From contig JACRMT010000002.1 in assembly GCA_016214855.1 (NCBI GenBank), positions 124,001 to 188,000 on the forward strand: DNA of 64,000 bases. The letters run 5' to 3'. The notes beneath the pieces are model-generated. The model searched no databases and was not told where the DNA came from. It saw only the letters and a program-made list of their open reading frames with translations. The position numbers and the translations under genes were made by a program. This DNA comes from Nitrospirota bacterium (lineage in GTDB: Bacteria; Nitrospirota; Thermodesulfovibrionia; Thermodesulfovibrionales; UBA6898). Positions 26,430-35,368 of the stretch are shown here, piece by piece. Within the stretch, counting starts at the first letter, position 1. The number at the start of each line of letters is the position of its first letter.

Positions 26430-27686
26430 ATGAACCAGGAGGATCTCAACCCAACCGCTGAGGAGCAGATGTCTCCTGCTTTAGGCTGGCTGCTCTACAA
26501 GATCACCCGCGAGTTCTCGTCGTCGCTCGATCTCGATAAGGTGCTGAGTCGGGTGCTGATCTTTACGGTGCAGGTGTTTGGCGCATCGGTCGGGAGCATC
26601 TTTCTGTTGGACAGTCGCGGCAGAATCACAAAAAGCATCCTCGCGCGGCAGGACCTTTCCCCTGAGGTGAAGGAACAGACAGTCGATGCTGTCATGGAGA
26701 AGGGGTTTGGCGGGTGGGTGTACAGGCACGCCAAAGCAGATATTATCTCTGACACCAGGCGGGACAGCCGCTGGATATCGCTGCCTGACGATTCCCTCGT
26801 AACTCTCTCGGCGGTTTCGGCACCGCTTATCAGGCGCGGCCACGTCACCGGAATCATCACACTGCATCATCCTGAGCCTGACCATTTCAACCGGGAACAG
26901 CTTGATCTCATGCAGGCCATTGCCGGAGAGGCTGCAATGGCCGTTGAAAATGCATCGTTATACAAGAAGGTTATGGAAGAACATGTCATGCTGAAGCGGC
27001 TTGACGAACTGAAGAACGAATTTGTCGCCCATGTTGCCCACGACCTGAAGTCCCCTTTGAGCGTCATATACAGCTATGCCGAACTTCTGCAGCGCTTCAA
27101 CGGTCTTGATACAGAAGGACAGGAGTTTCTCAAAGAGATCCATACCGCGGTTGACCGCATGAGATCGCTCATTGGTAATGTCCTTGATATCAACAGGATC
27201 GAGATGGGCATTGAGTCTGAGTTGGGACCTGTTGATGTTGCTGAAGTTCTGAATTGTTCTGCGGGAACGCTTCAGGGCCTGGCCCGTGACAGAGGGGTTT
27301 CTCTCTCTATCAGTGTCAGCGAAAAGCTTCCGCTGGTCAACGGTGCCCCGATCAGGCTCGGGCAGGTCTTTAGCAACCTTGCCGGCAATGCCATAAAATT
27401 CACGCCTTCAGGCGGGTCGGTCAGCATCAACGGGAGTTATGAAGGAGACCGTGTGATCGTCCGCGTTGTGGATTCCGGGCCCGGTATTCCTGAGAATCTC
27501 ATGCCAAAGCTGTTCCAGAAGTTCTCAAAGCTCGGACAGGCCGAAACACGCAAATATGAAGGCCATGGTCTCGGCCTTGCTATCGCGAAATCGATCATTG
27601 ATGCACATAAAGGGGATCTCTGGGTGGAGTCTGTTCCCGGCGCAGGCAGCACCTTCTCCTTTTCACTCCCTCTGGCCGCACAATAA
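26430..27686 (+). CDS. GAF-domain sensor histidine kinase
   Basis: The protein of about 418 aa has no membrane span. A GAF domain covers residues about 25-180 (SVGSIFLLDSRGRITKSI), a HisKA domain has its histidine in HVAHDLKSPLSVIYSY and the ATPase domain has RVVDSGPGIPENL and [16 protein letters not shown]. It would phosphorylate an unidentified regulator, as none is adjacent. ATG 26430 is preferred over an in-frame ATG at 26403 because the predicted -10 (CTATAATG) lies between them. Its last 122 bp are repeated at 28716-28844 beyond a TA cassette. Confidence 0.85.
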   Translation: MNQEDLNPTAEEQMSPALGWLLYKITREFSSSLDLDKVLSRVLIFTVQVFGASVGSIFLLDSRGRITKSILARQDLSPEVKEQTVDAVMEKGFGGWVYRHAKADIISDTRRDSRWISLPDDSLVTLSAVSAPLIRRGHVTGIITLHHPEPDHFNREQLDLMQAIAGEAAMAVENASLYKKVMEEHVMLKRLDELKNEFVAHVAHDLKSPLSVIYSYAELLQRFNGLDTEGQEFLKEIHTAVDRMRSLIGNVLDINRIEMGIESELGPVDVAEVLNCSAGTLQGLARDRGVSLSISVSEKLPLVNGAPIRLGQVFSNLAGNAIKFTPSGGSVSINGSYEGDRVIVRVVDSGPGIPENLMPKLFQKFSKLGQAETRKYEGHGLGLAIAKSIIDAHKGDLWVESVPGAGSTFSFSLPLAAQ

Positions 27687-27693
27687 AAAAGGC
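27565..27693 (+). repeat. Direct repeat copy 1 (3' end of the histidine kinase gene)
   Basis: A 129-bp segment covering the last codons of the kinase, its stop and seven following bases recurs at 28716-28844 with one mismatch (AAAGGGGAT here, AAAGGAGAT there). The two copies are 1151 bp apart and flank the PIN/RHH toxin-antitoxin cassette. Confidence 0.95.
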
Positions 27694-27720
27694 TGTTTCG
27701 ACCCGCAAACATAATTCCGA

Positions 27721-27750
27721 TTGACAATTCTGTAATACCGTATATAGTAT
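27721..27750 (+). promoter_or_regulatory. Promoter and operator-like palindrome of the PIN TA pair
   Basis: TTGACA (27721-27726) is followed after 16 nt by TATAGT. An imperfect palindrome (AATACCG...TAGTATT) overlaps the -10, a likely antitoxin binding site. The toxin ATG is at 27757. Confidence 0.6.
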
Positions 27751-27756
27751 TATTAA

Positions 27757-28179
27757 ATGCGCAATAAGATCAGGATCATCCTTGACACAAATGTGCTTTA
27801 TGCAGGACTTTATTCATCAAAGGGAGCGTCTTTTAAGGTCTTGGCGGCAATAGCAAGCGATGACCTGAAAATGGTTATATCAACGACGTTGTTGTTTGAA
27901 TATGAGGATATTCTGAAAAGATATCAGGAGATATTAGGGTTATCGGGCGGTGACATTGAAAAGTTGCTGGATTATTTCTGTTTGCAGAGTGACCATCAGA
28001 AGATACATTTTTTATGGCGGCCCTGTTTGCCTGATCCCAATGACGACCACATATTGGAGTTGGCCGTTGCCTCCGAAACAGGTATTATTGTGACCCACAA
28101 CATGAGGGATTTCAAAGGAATTGAAAAATTTGGTGTTAGAGCCCTGACACCAAAAGAACTATTGGAGGATGTATTATGA
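27757..28179 (+). CDS. PIN-domain toxin (VapC-like)
   Basis: The 140-aa protein is a PIN-domain ribonuclease of the putative TA toxin type. Acidic active-site residues appear in RIILDTNVLYAG (Asp10), a mid-protein Glu (LFEYEDILKR) and the C-terminal PDPNDDHILELAVAS and IIVTHNMRDF segments. PIN toxins cut tRNA or rRNA when the antitoxin is lost. The TGA overlaps the next ATG as ATGA. Toxin-first order is less usual for vapBC but common for this PIN subfamily. The cassette is flanked by a 129-bp direct repeat. Confidence 0.88.
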   Translation: MRNKIRIILDTNVLYAGLYSSKGASFKVLAAIASDDLKMVISTTLLFEYEDILKRYQEILGLSGGDIEKLLDYFCLQSDHQKIHFLWRPCLPDPNDDHILELAVASETGIIVTHNMRDFKGIEKFGVRALTPKELLEDVL

Positions 28180-28412
28180 GCGCTTTAAGCCTGAGGTTAC
28201 CAGAGTCAATCCATCGTCATATCAAAGAGGTGGCAAAAAAAGAAGGCGTTTCGATCAACCAGTTCATTTCAGCTGCTGTGTCGGAAAAAATTTCTGCCCT
28301 GATGACAGAAGATTATTTGAAAGACAGGGCCAAACGTGCAAAAAAAGAAGATTTCAGAAAGATGCTTGCAAAGGTGCCGGCCCGAAAGCCAATAAAAGGC
28401 GATGAACTGTAG
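28176..28412 (+). CDS. Ribbon-helix-helix antitoxin
   Basis: The 78-aa protein begins with a ribbon strand (MSALSLRLPESIHRHIK) and a helix-turn-helix of the Arc/HicB-like type (KKEGVSINQFISAAVSEKI), then a charged tail that likely wraps the PIN toxin. The ATG overlaps the toxin stop, so translation is coupled. It should repress the promoter at 27721-27750. Confidence 0.85.
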   Translation: MSALSLRLPESIHRHIKEVAKKEGVSINQFISAAVSEKISALMTEDYLKDRAKRAKKEDFRKMLAKVPARKPIKGDEL

Positions 28413-28715
28413 AGGTCTGGAATTTTCGGGGCCTCTGTCCATGTCAAGCAATTACCACCCCGGCCTGCGGCTACCCCTCCTGAAACAGGCGGGGAGCAGG
28501 TGCCTTAGGCAGCGGGGAGTTCCTGAAACTCAGGATATTTTTAAAGCCCCCTCCTAATTCCTTCGGCCCTCCCCTTGAGGTAAGGGGAGGCGAAGGTGGG
28601 GTTATGTTCTAACAATGTTGAGGTGCCCCGCAATGGTTTGATTCATGGCTGAAGACGCAAAACAGATTCAGCCATCATGTGTAATGTGTAGACCTGACCC
28701 TTACTGGTCTTCGCA
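28413..28715. repeat. Intergenic repeat-rich stretch
   Basis: No gene is seen. It contains a CCCCTCCTG/CAGGCGGGG hairpin near 28475-28500 and a CCTCCCCTT/AAGGGGAGG element near 28570-28592 related to the repeat at 26266-26353. These look like dispersed palindromic repeats carried with, or gathered around, the TA cassette. Confidence 0.55.
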
Positions 28716-28844
28716 ATGGTCTCGGCCTTGCTATCGCGAAATCGATCATTGATGCACATAAAGGAGATCTCTGGGTGGAGTCTGTTCCCGGCGCAGGCAG
28801 CACCTTCTCCTTTTCACTCCCTCTGGCCGCACAATAAAAAAGGC
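28716..28844 (+). repeat. Direct repeat copy 2 (displaced end of the histidine kinase gene)
   Basis: This copy matches 27565-27693 with one mismatch. It has no start of its own and runs straight into a terminator hairpin, so it probably marks the original kinase 3' end and its terminator, now separated by the inserted TA cassette. Confidence 0.93.
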
Positions 28845-28868
28845 CCCCGGCATTGCCGGAGGCCTTTC
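28836..28868. terminator. Bidirectional terminator
   Basis: AGGCCCCCGGC and GCCGGAGGCCT pair with one mismatch across a short loop. T-runs lie on both sides (CCTTTCCTT on the plus strand, CCTTTTTTATT on the minus strand), so it can end both the plus-strand transcript and the minus-strand small-protein transcript. Confidence 0.8.
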
Positions 28869-28892
28869 CTTGCCTGTCAGAAATATCTTAGT

Positions 28893-29138
28893 TCAGCTGC
28901 AGATGTAATACCACTGACCGTTTTTAAAGACCCAGCGGCAGGTCGGGTTTGGTGTGGTCACAACTGTTTTTACTATTCTCGGTAGTAATGGGTTTTCCAC
29001 TGCTGGCATTGGGCCTTGTAAATCAGTAAAATCGAAAGGCTGCACTTCCTTTGGCCCAGCTCCCACGACAGCAAATGCACTTGCTCCAAGACCAAGAACA
29101 AAGATCACTCCTACGATTAGCACTAATACTTTTTTCAT
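28893..29138 (-). CDS. Small secreted protein with C-terminal NPTCRW...WYYICS motif
   Basis: The 81-aa protein has a strong Shine-Dalgarno (AAGGAGG) and a signal peptide of about 23 residues (MKKVLVLIVGVIFVLGLGAS then AFA). The mature part is short and proline-rich and ends in NPTCRWVFKNGQWYYICS. That last 18-residue stretch is shared, at the same position, with the next small gene. Its two cysteines are 12 residues apart and could form a disulfide-closed aromatic hairpin. I do not recognise the family. It is the last gene before a terminator, downstream of the FecR-TPR-barrel and CHASE2-cyclase genes. Confidence 0.8.
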   Translation of the reverse strand: MKKVLVLIVGVIFVLGLGASAFAVVGAGPKEVQPFDFTDLQGPMPAVENPLLPRIVKTVVTTPNPTCRWVFKNGQWYYICS

Positions 29139-29297
29139 CTCGCGTCCTCCTTAAGAATTTTCTGGCACTGTAAAACAGTGCGCCCGCTGCTCTAAACTAT
29201 CTCCCCTAATAACGAAAATTTAAGGTGCAAAGCACCTCAATAAGGCTCTCGACAATGCCTGAGGCTTAAGAACTACATTTTTCAGTCAACTTCGATC

Positions 29298-29558
29298 TCA
29301 GCTGCAGATGTAATACCAGACTCCACCTATCTTGGCCCAGCGGCAAGTCGGATTATGTTTTGTCACAAAGGTCGTACCATCGGGCGCGTCAATGATTGCT
29401 GCCTCGATATCGCCGATCTTGATCTTCAGTGCCCCCATCTTCACTTTCTTCGCAGCCTTGCCATTCTCATCTGTAACACTGATCAGTTTCTTTTCGCTAT
29501 CGTGTTCAACGATCATCTTTCTTGCTGTTCCCGGGATATCAAATGTCTTCTTCGCCAT
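29298..29558 (-). CDS. Small protein with C-terminal NPTCRW...WYYICS motif, no signal peptide
   Basis: The 86-aa protein follows a strong AAGGAGGAAA site. Its N-terminal two thirds are lysine-rich and beta-like (MAKKTFDIPGTARKMIVEHD), unlike its neighbour, with no signal peptide. It ends in NPTCRWAKIGGVWYYICS, matching the neighbour's end in 13 of 18 residues, and the DNA of both 3' ends is also similar. Different leaders joined to a common cysteine/aromatic tail recall ribosomally made peptide precursors or sorting tags, but no modifying enzyme is adjacent. Function is unknown. Confidence 0.8.
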   Translation of the reverse strand: MAKKTFDIPGTARKMIVEHDSEKKLISVTDENGKAAKKVKMGALKIKIGDIEAAIIDAPDGTTFVTKHNPTCRWAKIGGVWYYICS

Positions 29559-29672
29559 GCTGTTTCCTCCTTATTTTATGTTTTTTCGTTCCCTGTCTTA
29601 CTGCTCTTTCAACTGGTTTTCTTTGCAATCTGACTCTTACTCCTCGCTCCACCTCCTTTTTGCAGAGTATTG

Positions 29673-32600
29673 TTACAGAGCCAACGTAAGCTTGAAAAAG
29701 ACCGATCGCCCCGGCTGTATGATCGGACTTTTTGGGTCAATATCCTGATACTTGAATGATTTATCAAAGAGATTTTTTCCCACGATCGAAATCATTCCTA
29801 TCCGTTTCGGCAGCCGGTATCCAATCGACGCATCGAATAGCCAGAAGTTTGACTGATCGCTGACCGCAAAAGGAGAAGTCAGGGGGCTGAATTTGCCCTC
29901 TTGTGTTATATACGTGGCCTTGGCTTTTGCGGTGATTCCGGAGGGATGATAGAAATTAATGGCCAGAGGAAACCTGTGCGTATCGAGATGCTCAACCTCA
30001 GGAAAAGACGCCGGGTCCCTGTCAAACCGCTCGTAAAGATATTCCGCGCTCAGCGCAATCCATTTATGGGGCGTCCAGTAAAGATACGCCCTGCCAAAAC
30101 GCTCCTTCCAGTCAGCAACCTTGATTACAGGGCTACCGCCACTGCTAATGACCTTTACCGGCAGATCGAGCTGTCTGTGTGAATATTCAAGCCCGGCACT
30201 GACATTTTTCGAAAGTTTCTGATCAATACCAATACCGTAGGTCCAGGCATCAGTGCCCTCACCGTCATCAAAGAACTGACTAAAACCGGCGACTTGTATA
30301 GGCTCTATGGTCTGGCTTGAGGTGAGCGTCCTCTCCAGTGTTCTGAATATAGCAGCACGGATTGTAGTGTCAGGGAGCGGCGACCAGATCAAACCGAACT
30401 TTGGATTGAGTTGGTCTTTATCGAAATTAGCGCCTTTCAATAGATCAGCGCTTAAGCCGAGAGTAAAAATGAAATCTTTGTGAAAGTTTATTTTTGAATA
30501 GAGATAAACATTTTCATGTGATATTTTATTATCCATCGTATCCTTCACTGATTCGGGAGGAGCGACAAAGACATATTTCGACGTTACGTTACGATCAATA
30601 CTGAAATATCCCAGGCCGGCAATAAGATCGAACTTTTCTCTTTTCAGAAGGTATTGAACCTCACTGCTGAGACTATGATCATCCACGACGTCTAAGTCAA
30701 AGGAGCTGATAACAGGAGGGAATATCTCATGATAGGTGAACTTCGACTTCTGATAACCTATGTTAGCGATCAGGTCTGAGCCCGGTCCAAGGGAGTGGTG
30801 CAATCCAATTCTGGCGGATGTCATCTCGTCTTTATTGCGCAATGTTTCCGAAAAGTTGTCTTGAAAAAATCTTAGTGCGAGATCGCCGTAGGATTTGATC
30901 TCTTTTCTGAATTCTGCCTGTACGCTTGTCCGGGACGAGACGCTATACTGGACAAATACATTGTAAATATCCTGTCGCACATCATTGTTCTTCCGGAACC
31001 CGTCGGTTTCATAGTGGAACTGGCCGACGCTTAATGAGAGTCTATCGTGCAGGCCGGATACCACCATCTCATCACCAAAGGTGTTATGGCTTCCAACAAC
31101 ACCGCTCATCAGAAGAGAGAACCGACTTCTGTTAAAGAGAGAATTATATTCATTGAACCCTGCATCTGCCGGTCCCGACCCCTGGAGAATGAAGGAACCG
31201 GGGTCTGCAAGGTGCGGCTGCACCGGGTTGAGGCCCACAGGCTGAAGCAACTGGGCCTGAAGCAGCTCACTTACGCGGGCTATCTCATGTCTCGGCAGCG
31301 CTGCATAGGAATCAGACAGAAACCGGTGGGCAGAGGCATTGGCCGGGTCAGCATTGACCGACTTATACCCTTCGCTTAATGCAAGCTGCTGGAATCCGAG
31401 ATCATCATATATCCTTGCAAGGCTTGCACCCCTTGCTGCCTGATCTTCATCAAGAAGGAGCCGTGAGCGGTACACAGCACGGTTATCGTTCAGCGCCATG
31501 GACTTTTCAAGGTCCTGCAAAGCCTCAACCGGTCGGTTCTGGGTCTGCTTCTGGAGCGCGCTGTAAAAGAAGGCAGTCGGGTCTTTCGGATCAGCAGCCT
31601 CGGCCATGATGAACTGGTCAGACGCAACGCTGTCCCTCTTCTCTTCGTGATATGCCTTGCCAAGATAACTCCTGATCAGGGCATTGCCGGTATCAAGGCT
31701 TACTGCTATCTCTATCTCGCGCCTTCCGTCCTCAAGCTGGCCCTTTCTTATCTTTGCAAGTCCGAGCCCGAGTCTCGGCAGAGGATCAGCAGGATCAAGA
31801 CCTGCTGCTTTTTCGAATGCTGTCATCGCCTCATTTGTCCTGATCTGTGAAAGATGGGCAAAACCGAGGACTGTCTGTGTGCGCGAAAGATCAGGTGCAA
31901 GCCCGGCAGCTTTTTCTGCCGCAGCAAGAGACTCTTTCCTGTCTCCAAGTGACAGATTCAACTCTGAAAGCCGCGCCCAGGCAAGCGCGTTATTCGGCTC
32001 CCGCTGCACTGCTGTTTTGACACTTTGAACTGCACCTGCAAGATCGAATCTTGCCTGGAGCGCATAGGAAAGCGCAATATGGGCTGACCCTGAATTCGGC
32101 GCTGAAGCTACAGCTCTTCTTGCATACTCAAGTGCCTTATCCTTTTCATTCTGTGCAACAGCGATGACAGCCTGGAGGCTGAGTGCAGCGCTGTTGGAGG
32201 GCTCCTGTCCCAGAGCCTTTTCGAGTTCGATGTTCGCCTCATCAACTCTGCCGACAGAAAGCAGAGAAGAGACCTGATTCTGCCAATCAGCAGAAATGCC
32301 GTCCTGCTTCAGGGAAATGACCTGTGGATAGTAGAGGGTCCACTGCACCGCGTCTTTCGGCCTGATCGTAATATTCAAAACCGGTGTCCTGCCTTCAGCT
32401 GCTGATGCGGTCTGGCCCTGAGTCAGCGTGACAGCACCCGCATTATTTTCGGCCAGTACAATACCTTCGAAGACCGAGACCATGGCATCACGGTCCCCGA
32501 CGCTCACAAGAAATTCAGTGCCCTCAATGCCTGCATTCAGGAAAGGCGTGTTCACCCTGAACTTCTGAGGCGTTCTGCTGATGAAATAGGCTGCCCCCCT

Positions 32601-32939
32601 GATCAGGTCCAGAAGAGAAGGTTTTTGCTGGGTTGGTGCTGCGAGGGTAATAGTTGTGTTCTGGTCAAGCCTCATGACCGTCTCATTCTTCAATACAATG
32701 ATAGCACGGCTCTTTTCCATGACCCGCAGCATGTCGCCGGCGCAGAAGGAGTCTTTCGATAAGACCTGTTTCCATTCGACACCGCTTGTTCGCTTTGCCT
32801 GGACCTTTCCCTGAAAAGAGTCGAGCTTTGCGACCCAGTCAGTGCAGGAGTCGGCATATGCCATGCCTGACAGAAAAAAGAGTATATTCAAAATGATCGC
32901 AAGATAGGACGCTGAGTGCAGTCTGCCAGTTGTGTTCAT
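29673..32939 (-). CDS. FecR-TPR-outer-membrane-barrel fusion protein
   Basis: The 1088-aa protein has a signal peptide (to about residue 29), a FecR-type domain (about 35-190, with FRVNTPFLNAGIEGTEFLV), a long TPR array (about 225-560, with units such as AHIALSYALQARFDLAGAV) and a C-terminal half that reads as a TonB-receptor-like beta-barrel ending in VGKNLFDKSF and a final SVFFKLTLAL. I see no plug domain. The fusion suggests an outer-membrane assembly or sensing protein with periplasmic FecR and TPR parts. It is 39 nt downstream of the CHASE2 cyclase and 114 nt upstream of the two small proteins. Confidence 0.85.
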   Translation of the reverse strand: MNTTGRLHSASYLAIILNILFFLSGMAYADSCTDWVAKLDSFQGKVQAKRTSGVEWKQVLSKDSFCAGDMLRVMEKSRAIIVLKNETVMRLDQNTTITLAAPTQQKPSLLDLIRGAAYFISRTPQKFRVNTPFLNAGIEGTEFLVSVGDRDAMVSVFEGIVLAENNAGAVTLTQGQTASAAEGRTPVLNITIRPKDAVQWTLYYPQVISLKQDGISADWQNQVSSLLSVGRVDEANIELEKALGQEPSNSAALSLQAVIAVAQNEKDKALEYARRAVASAPNSGSAHIALSYALQARFDLAGAVQSVKTAVQREPNNALAWARLSELNLSLGDRKESLAAAEKAAGLAPDLSRTQTVLGFAHLSQIRTNEAMTAFEKAAGLDPADPLPRLGLGLAKIRKGQLEDGRREIEIAVSLDTGNALIRSYLGKAYHEEKRDSVASDQFIMAEAADPKDPTAFFYSALQKQTQNRPVEALQDLEKSMALNDNRAVYRSRLLLDEDQAARGASLARIYDDLGFQQLALSEGYKSVNADPANASAHRFLSDSYAALPRHEIARVSELLQAQLLQPVGLNPVQPHLADPGSFILQGSGPADAGFNEYNSLFNRSRFSLLMSGVVGSHNTFGDEMVVSGLHDRLSLSVGQFHYETDGFRKNNDVRQDIYNVFVQYSVSSRTSVQAEFRKEIKSYGDLALRFFQDNFSETLRNKDEMTSARIGLHHSLGPGSDLIANIGYQKSKFTYHEIFPPVISSFDLDVVDDHSLSSEVQYLLKREKFDLIAGLGYFSIDRNVTSKYVFVAPPESVKDTMDNKISHENVYLYSKINFHKDFIFTLGLSADLLKGANFDKDQLNPKFGLIWSPLPDTTIRAAIFRTLERTLTSSQTIEPIQVAGFSQFFDDGEGTDAWTYGIGIDQKLSKNVSAGLEYSHRQLDLPVKVISSGGSPVIKVADWKERFGRAYLYWTPHKWIALSAEYLYERFDRDPASFPEVEHLDTHRFPLAINFYHPSGITAKAKATYITQEGKFSPLTSPFAVSDQSNFWLFDASIGYRLPKRIGMISIVGKNLFDKSFKYQDIDPKSPIIQPGRSVFFKLTLAL

Positions 32940-32978
32940 AGTTCCCCCCGGATTGTTGGTTGATTATAATTCAGCCAT

Positions 32979-35219
32979 CTATTTATAGTCCATCCTTATC
33001 ACGCCGTCCCATTCCCCCTCCGGCGGATTGTTAAGATACCGGCTGCAGAGGTCGAGATAGAAGCGCGCAGGGCCGTCTTCGCCGAATGCTTTACGGCATG
33101 CTGAAAATCCCCTTTGTGCCTCTTTCCATGAGCCCTGCCTGAAGAGTGAGAGGGCTTCGGAAAATGCGCTGCAGGCCAGCCCGGTATGTGCCTCTGCGTT
33201 TTCTTTTCTGCAGATCAGTTCATAAACCTTCATGGGACTGGCCTTCCCTTTCACCAGGAAAGTCCCGATCTCCCTGATCACAAATCCCTCGAGATGCTCA
33301 GCCACACTTTCAGAGATCAGGATTCGCGTGGCAAGCAGTTTATTCAATCCGTCGAGCCTTGTCGTAGCGTTCACGATGTCGCCCACAGGCCGGTACTCAA
33401 AGTGGTCGGCAGCACCCACGTTGCCGAGCATGATCTGGCCTGCATGGACACCAATCCGCGTCGGCAACTGGTACGATCCGGCAACCCTGTCCTCAAAGGA
33501 AAGCATCTGCCTGCTGATCTCAAGCGCTGCACTGCAGGCACTGCTGAGGCGTTTTTTATCAGTCTCTGTGCCAAGCCAGAGCGCAAGCACCGAATCGCCC
33601 ACCACATTCGAAATGGTACCTCCATGTTCCTTGATCGGACTAAAGACCATCTCATAGTACTGGTTCATATGCCGGCCGAGCTTCTGGCTGTCCATGGTCT
33701 CTGCAAGCGATGTATATCCCTCGGCATCAGTATAGAGGCAGACGCCCTGGACAGCCTTGCTGTCTGTCCTGAGCCCGGTCATGTTCTTCGCGAGTCTGTC
33801 CACCACGTCTCCCGGAAGGTAGTAACCAAAGGCATTGCGGATGTTCTTCCGCTCTCTGTTGGCGTCGGCATATTTCCAGAGCAGAGCTCCCACAAAAGCA
33901 AAGGTCGGCTGGATAAACGCAGGAACAAGGACCGGATACCAGACCCCTGATGTCTTGAACAGGGAAAACGCAAAAAACAGGTACAATATTGCCGAGAAGA
34001 TTGCTACTACACCCGAGGCAATGGGAGAAAGCGTTTTGCAGACAGCTCCCATGACAAATCCCCAGCAGAACATGACCGTGAGATACAAACCGAAGCTGAG
34101 CGGCTTCACCGGCATGTCTTCGATCAGATTGGCAAATTCGGTCGCAGCCAGCTCTATGCCGCTGATGTCACGGCCGTCCTCCTGGGAAAAGACCGTAAAG
34201 AATGTATCTTTCTGCTCAGGCTGGTACAGTTCGGAGAAGCCGACAAAGACCATTTTCCCTTTGAGGTCCGGTGCGGTCTCAAGGCCGGTCTTTCCGGTGC
34301 CGAGCATGTGATCATAGGGGATTGTCTGAACTGAGCCTGGCGGGCCGTAGAAGTTTAAATATTTTCTGGCATCACCCGAATACATGCCGATCAGTGACCT
34401 GAGACGCTGCAATTTCGTGCCGCCATGCCTTCCCTCGTCAAGAAGCCTCAGCATTTTTGTCTCCAGATCAGGGTCTTTTTCGAAGGCTGTGCGTATCTCC
34501 TGAATAGCGTAAACCATTGCACCGCGCTTCATGACTGACAGCTTGTCCCCGGGAAGATCTTTCGGAATGGCAGTGCCGGTCTGTCTCAGCATTGCAAGAA
34601 AGTCTTCATACGCGTCTATGGCAAAAAGCTGAAACGAGACTATCGGGAGTGTCGGGGCATCACCGGCGCTGGTCTTGAACATCCAGTTCCTGATTACGCT
34701 TAATGCCACCTTCGGCATCGGGAACGGGGCCAATGCAAACGCTTTTTTCTCGAGGGCTGAGACGGGCGAGACAAGCCGTTCCGTATATAATCCGCTGCCG
34801 TCAGGTGCATCTGAGCGCTCAGCAAGAAGTCTCTGGCAGAGGATAACCCTTCCTGATCTCTGTATGGCGTCGGCGAAGATCAGGTCATCCCTTCCTGATC
34901 TCGGCTCCTCAAAAAAAATATCAAAGGCAATACCGGAAGCGCCGGAAGCCATTATCCTGTCGATCAGCTCTGCATGAAGAGCACGCGGCCATTTTCTGGG
35001 ATCATTTTTCAGGCCGAGCTCATCCGAAGACCGTTTATCTATGCTGACAACCACAACCTCGGATGGTACAGGCCTGCTCCCTCTGAGTCTGAACAGAAGG
35101 GAAAGGCCTGTGCCCTCTTCAAGGCTTACACCGAAAGGGAGTATCCCTATGATGAGTCCTGCAAGGGCAGTGACCAGACCGAGGATGATAGATTTAGTCG
35201 TCCGGGACAGCGTAAGCAC
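32979..35219 (-). CDS. CHASE2-domain class III adenylate/guanylate cyclase
   Basis: The 746-aa protein has an N-terminal TM helix, an extracytoplasmic CHASE2 domain (about residues 40-360), three TM helices (about 365-455) and a class III cyclase domain (about 485-670). Both metal-binding aspartates are present (CLYTDAEGYTSLAE and ISNVVGDSVLALW), as is FEYRPVGDIVNATTRL. A C-terminal helical repeat region follows. It would make cAMP or cGMP in response to an envelope signal. CHASE2 cyclases often lie beside FecR proteins; here the FecR-TPR-barrel gene is next. Confidence 0.92.
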   Translation of the reverse strand: MLTLSRTTKSIILGLVTALAGLIIGILPFGVSLEEGTGLSLLFRLRGSRPVPSEVVVVSIDKRSSDELGLKNDPRKWPRALHAELIDRIMASGASGIAFDIFFEEPRSGRDDLIFADAIQRSGRVILCQRLLAERSDAPDGSGLYTERLVSPVSALEKKAFALAPFPMPKVALSVIRNWMFKTSAGDAPTLPIVSFQLFAIDAYEDFLAMLRQTGTAIPKDLPGDKLSVMKRGAMVYAIQEIRTAFEKDPDLETKMLRLLDEGRHGGTKLQRLRSLIGMYSGDARKYLNFYGPPGSVQTIPYDHMLGTGKTGLETAPDLKGKMVFVGFSELYQPEQKDTFFTVFSQEDGRDISGIELAATEFANLIEDMPVKPLSFGLYLTVMFCWGFVMGAVCKTLSPIASGVVAIFSAILYLFFAFSLFKTSGVWYPVLVPAFIQPTFAFVGALLWKYADANRERKNIRNAFGYYLPGDVVDRLAKNMTGLRTDSKAVQGVCLYTDAEGYTSLAETMDSQKLGRHMNQYYEMVFSPIKEHGGTISNVVGDSVLALWLGTETDKKRLSSACSAALEISRQMLSFEDRVAGSYQLPTRIGVHAGQIMLGNVGAADHFEYRPVGDIVNATTRLDGLNKLLATRILISESVAEHLEGFVIREIGTFLVKGKASPMKVYELICRKENAEAHTGLACSAFSEALSLFRQGSWKEAQRGFSACRKAFGEDGPARFYLDLCSRYLNNPPEGEWDGVIRMDYK

Positions 35220-35368
35220 CCCTCCTGTTTTTCCGGCGCTGATCGTTCATGAGAACTTTCAGGGCCGCTGCCACTGTTGTGGTCTATGCCCTATGTACTA
35301 TCACAAAATGAGCAGGAAGTCTAAGGATTTATAAGATCTGCCTGAACCGTGATTATTTTATGCTCTGC

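Noticed and set aside
26266-28600. CCTCCCC/GGGGAGG palindromes as a CRISPR array or transposon ends
   Set aside because: No regular repeat-spacer pattern and no transposase; they are better read as dispersed extragenic repeats.
28893-29300. TGA stops after the WYYICS tails read as further Sec codons
   Set aside because: Downstream of each TGA the frame runs into another stop or the terminator, and no family sequence continues, so these are ordinary stops.
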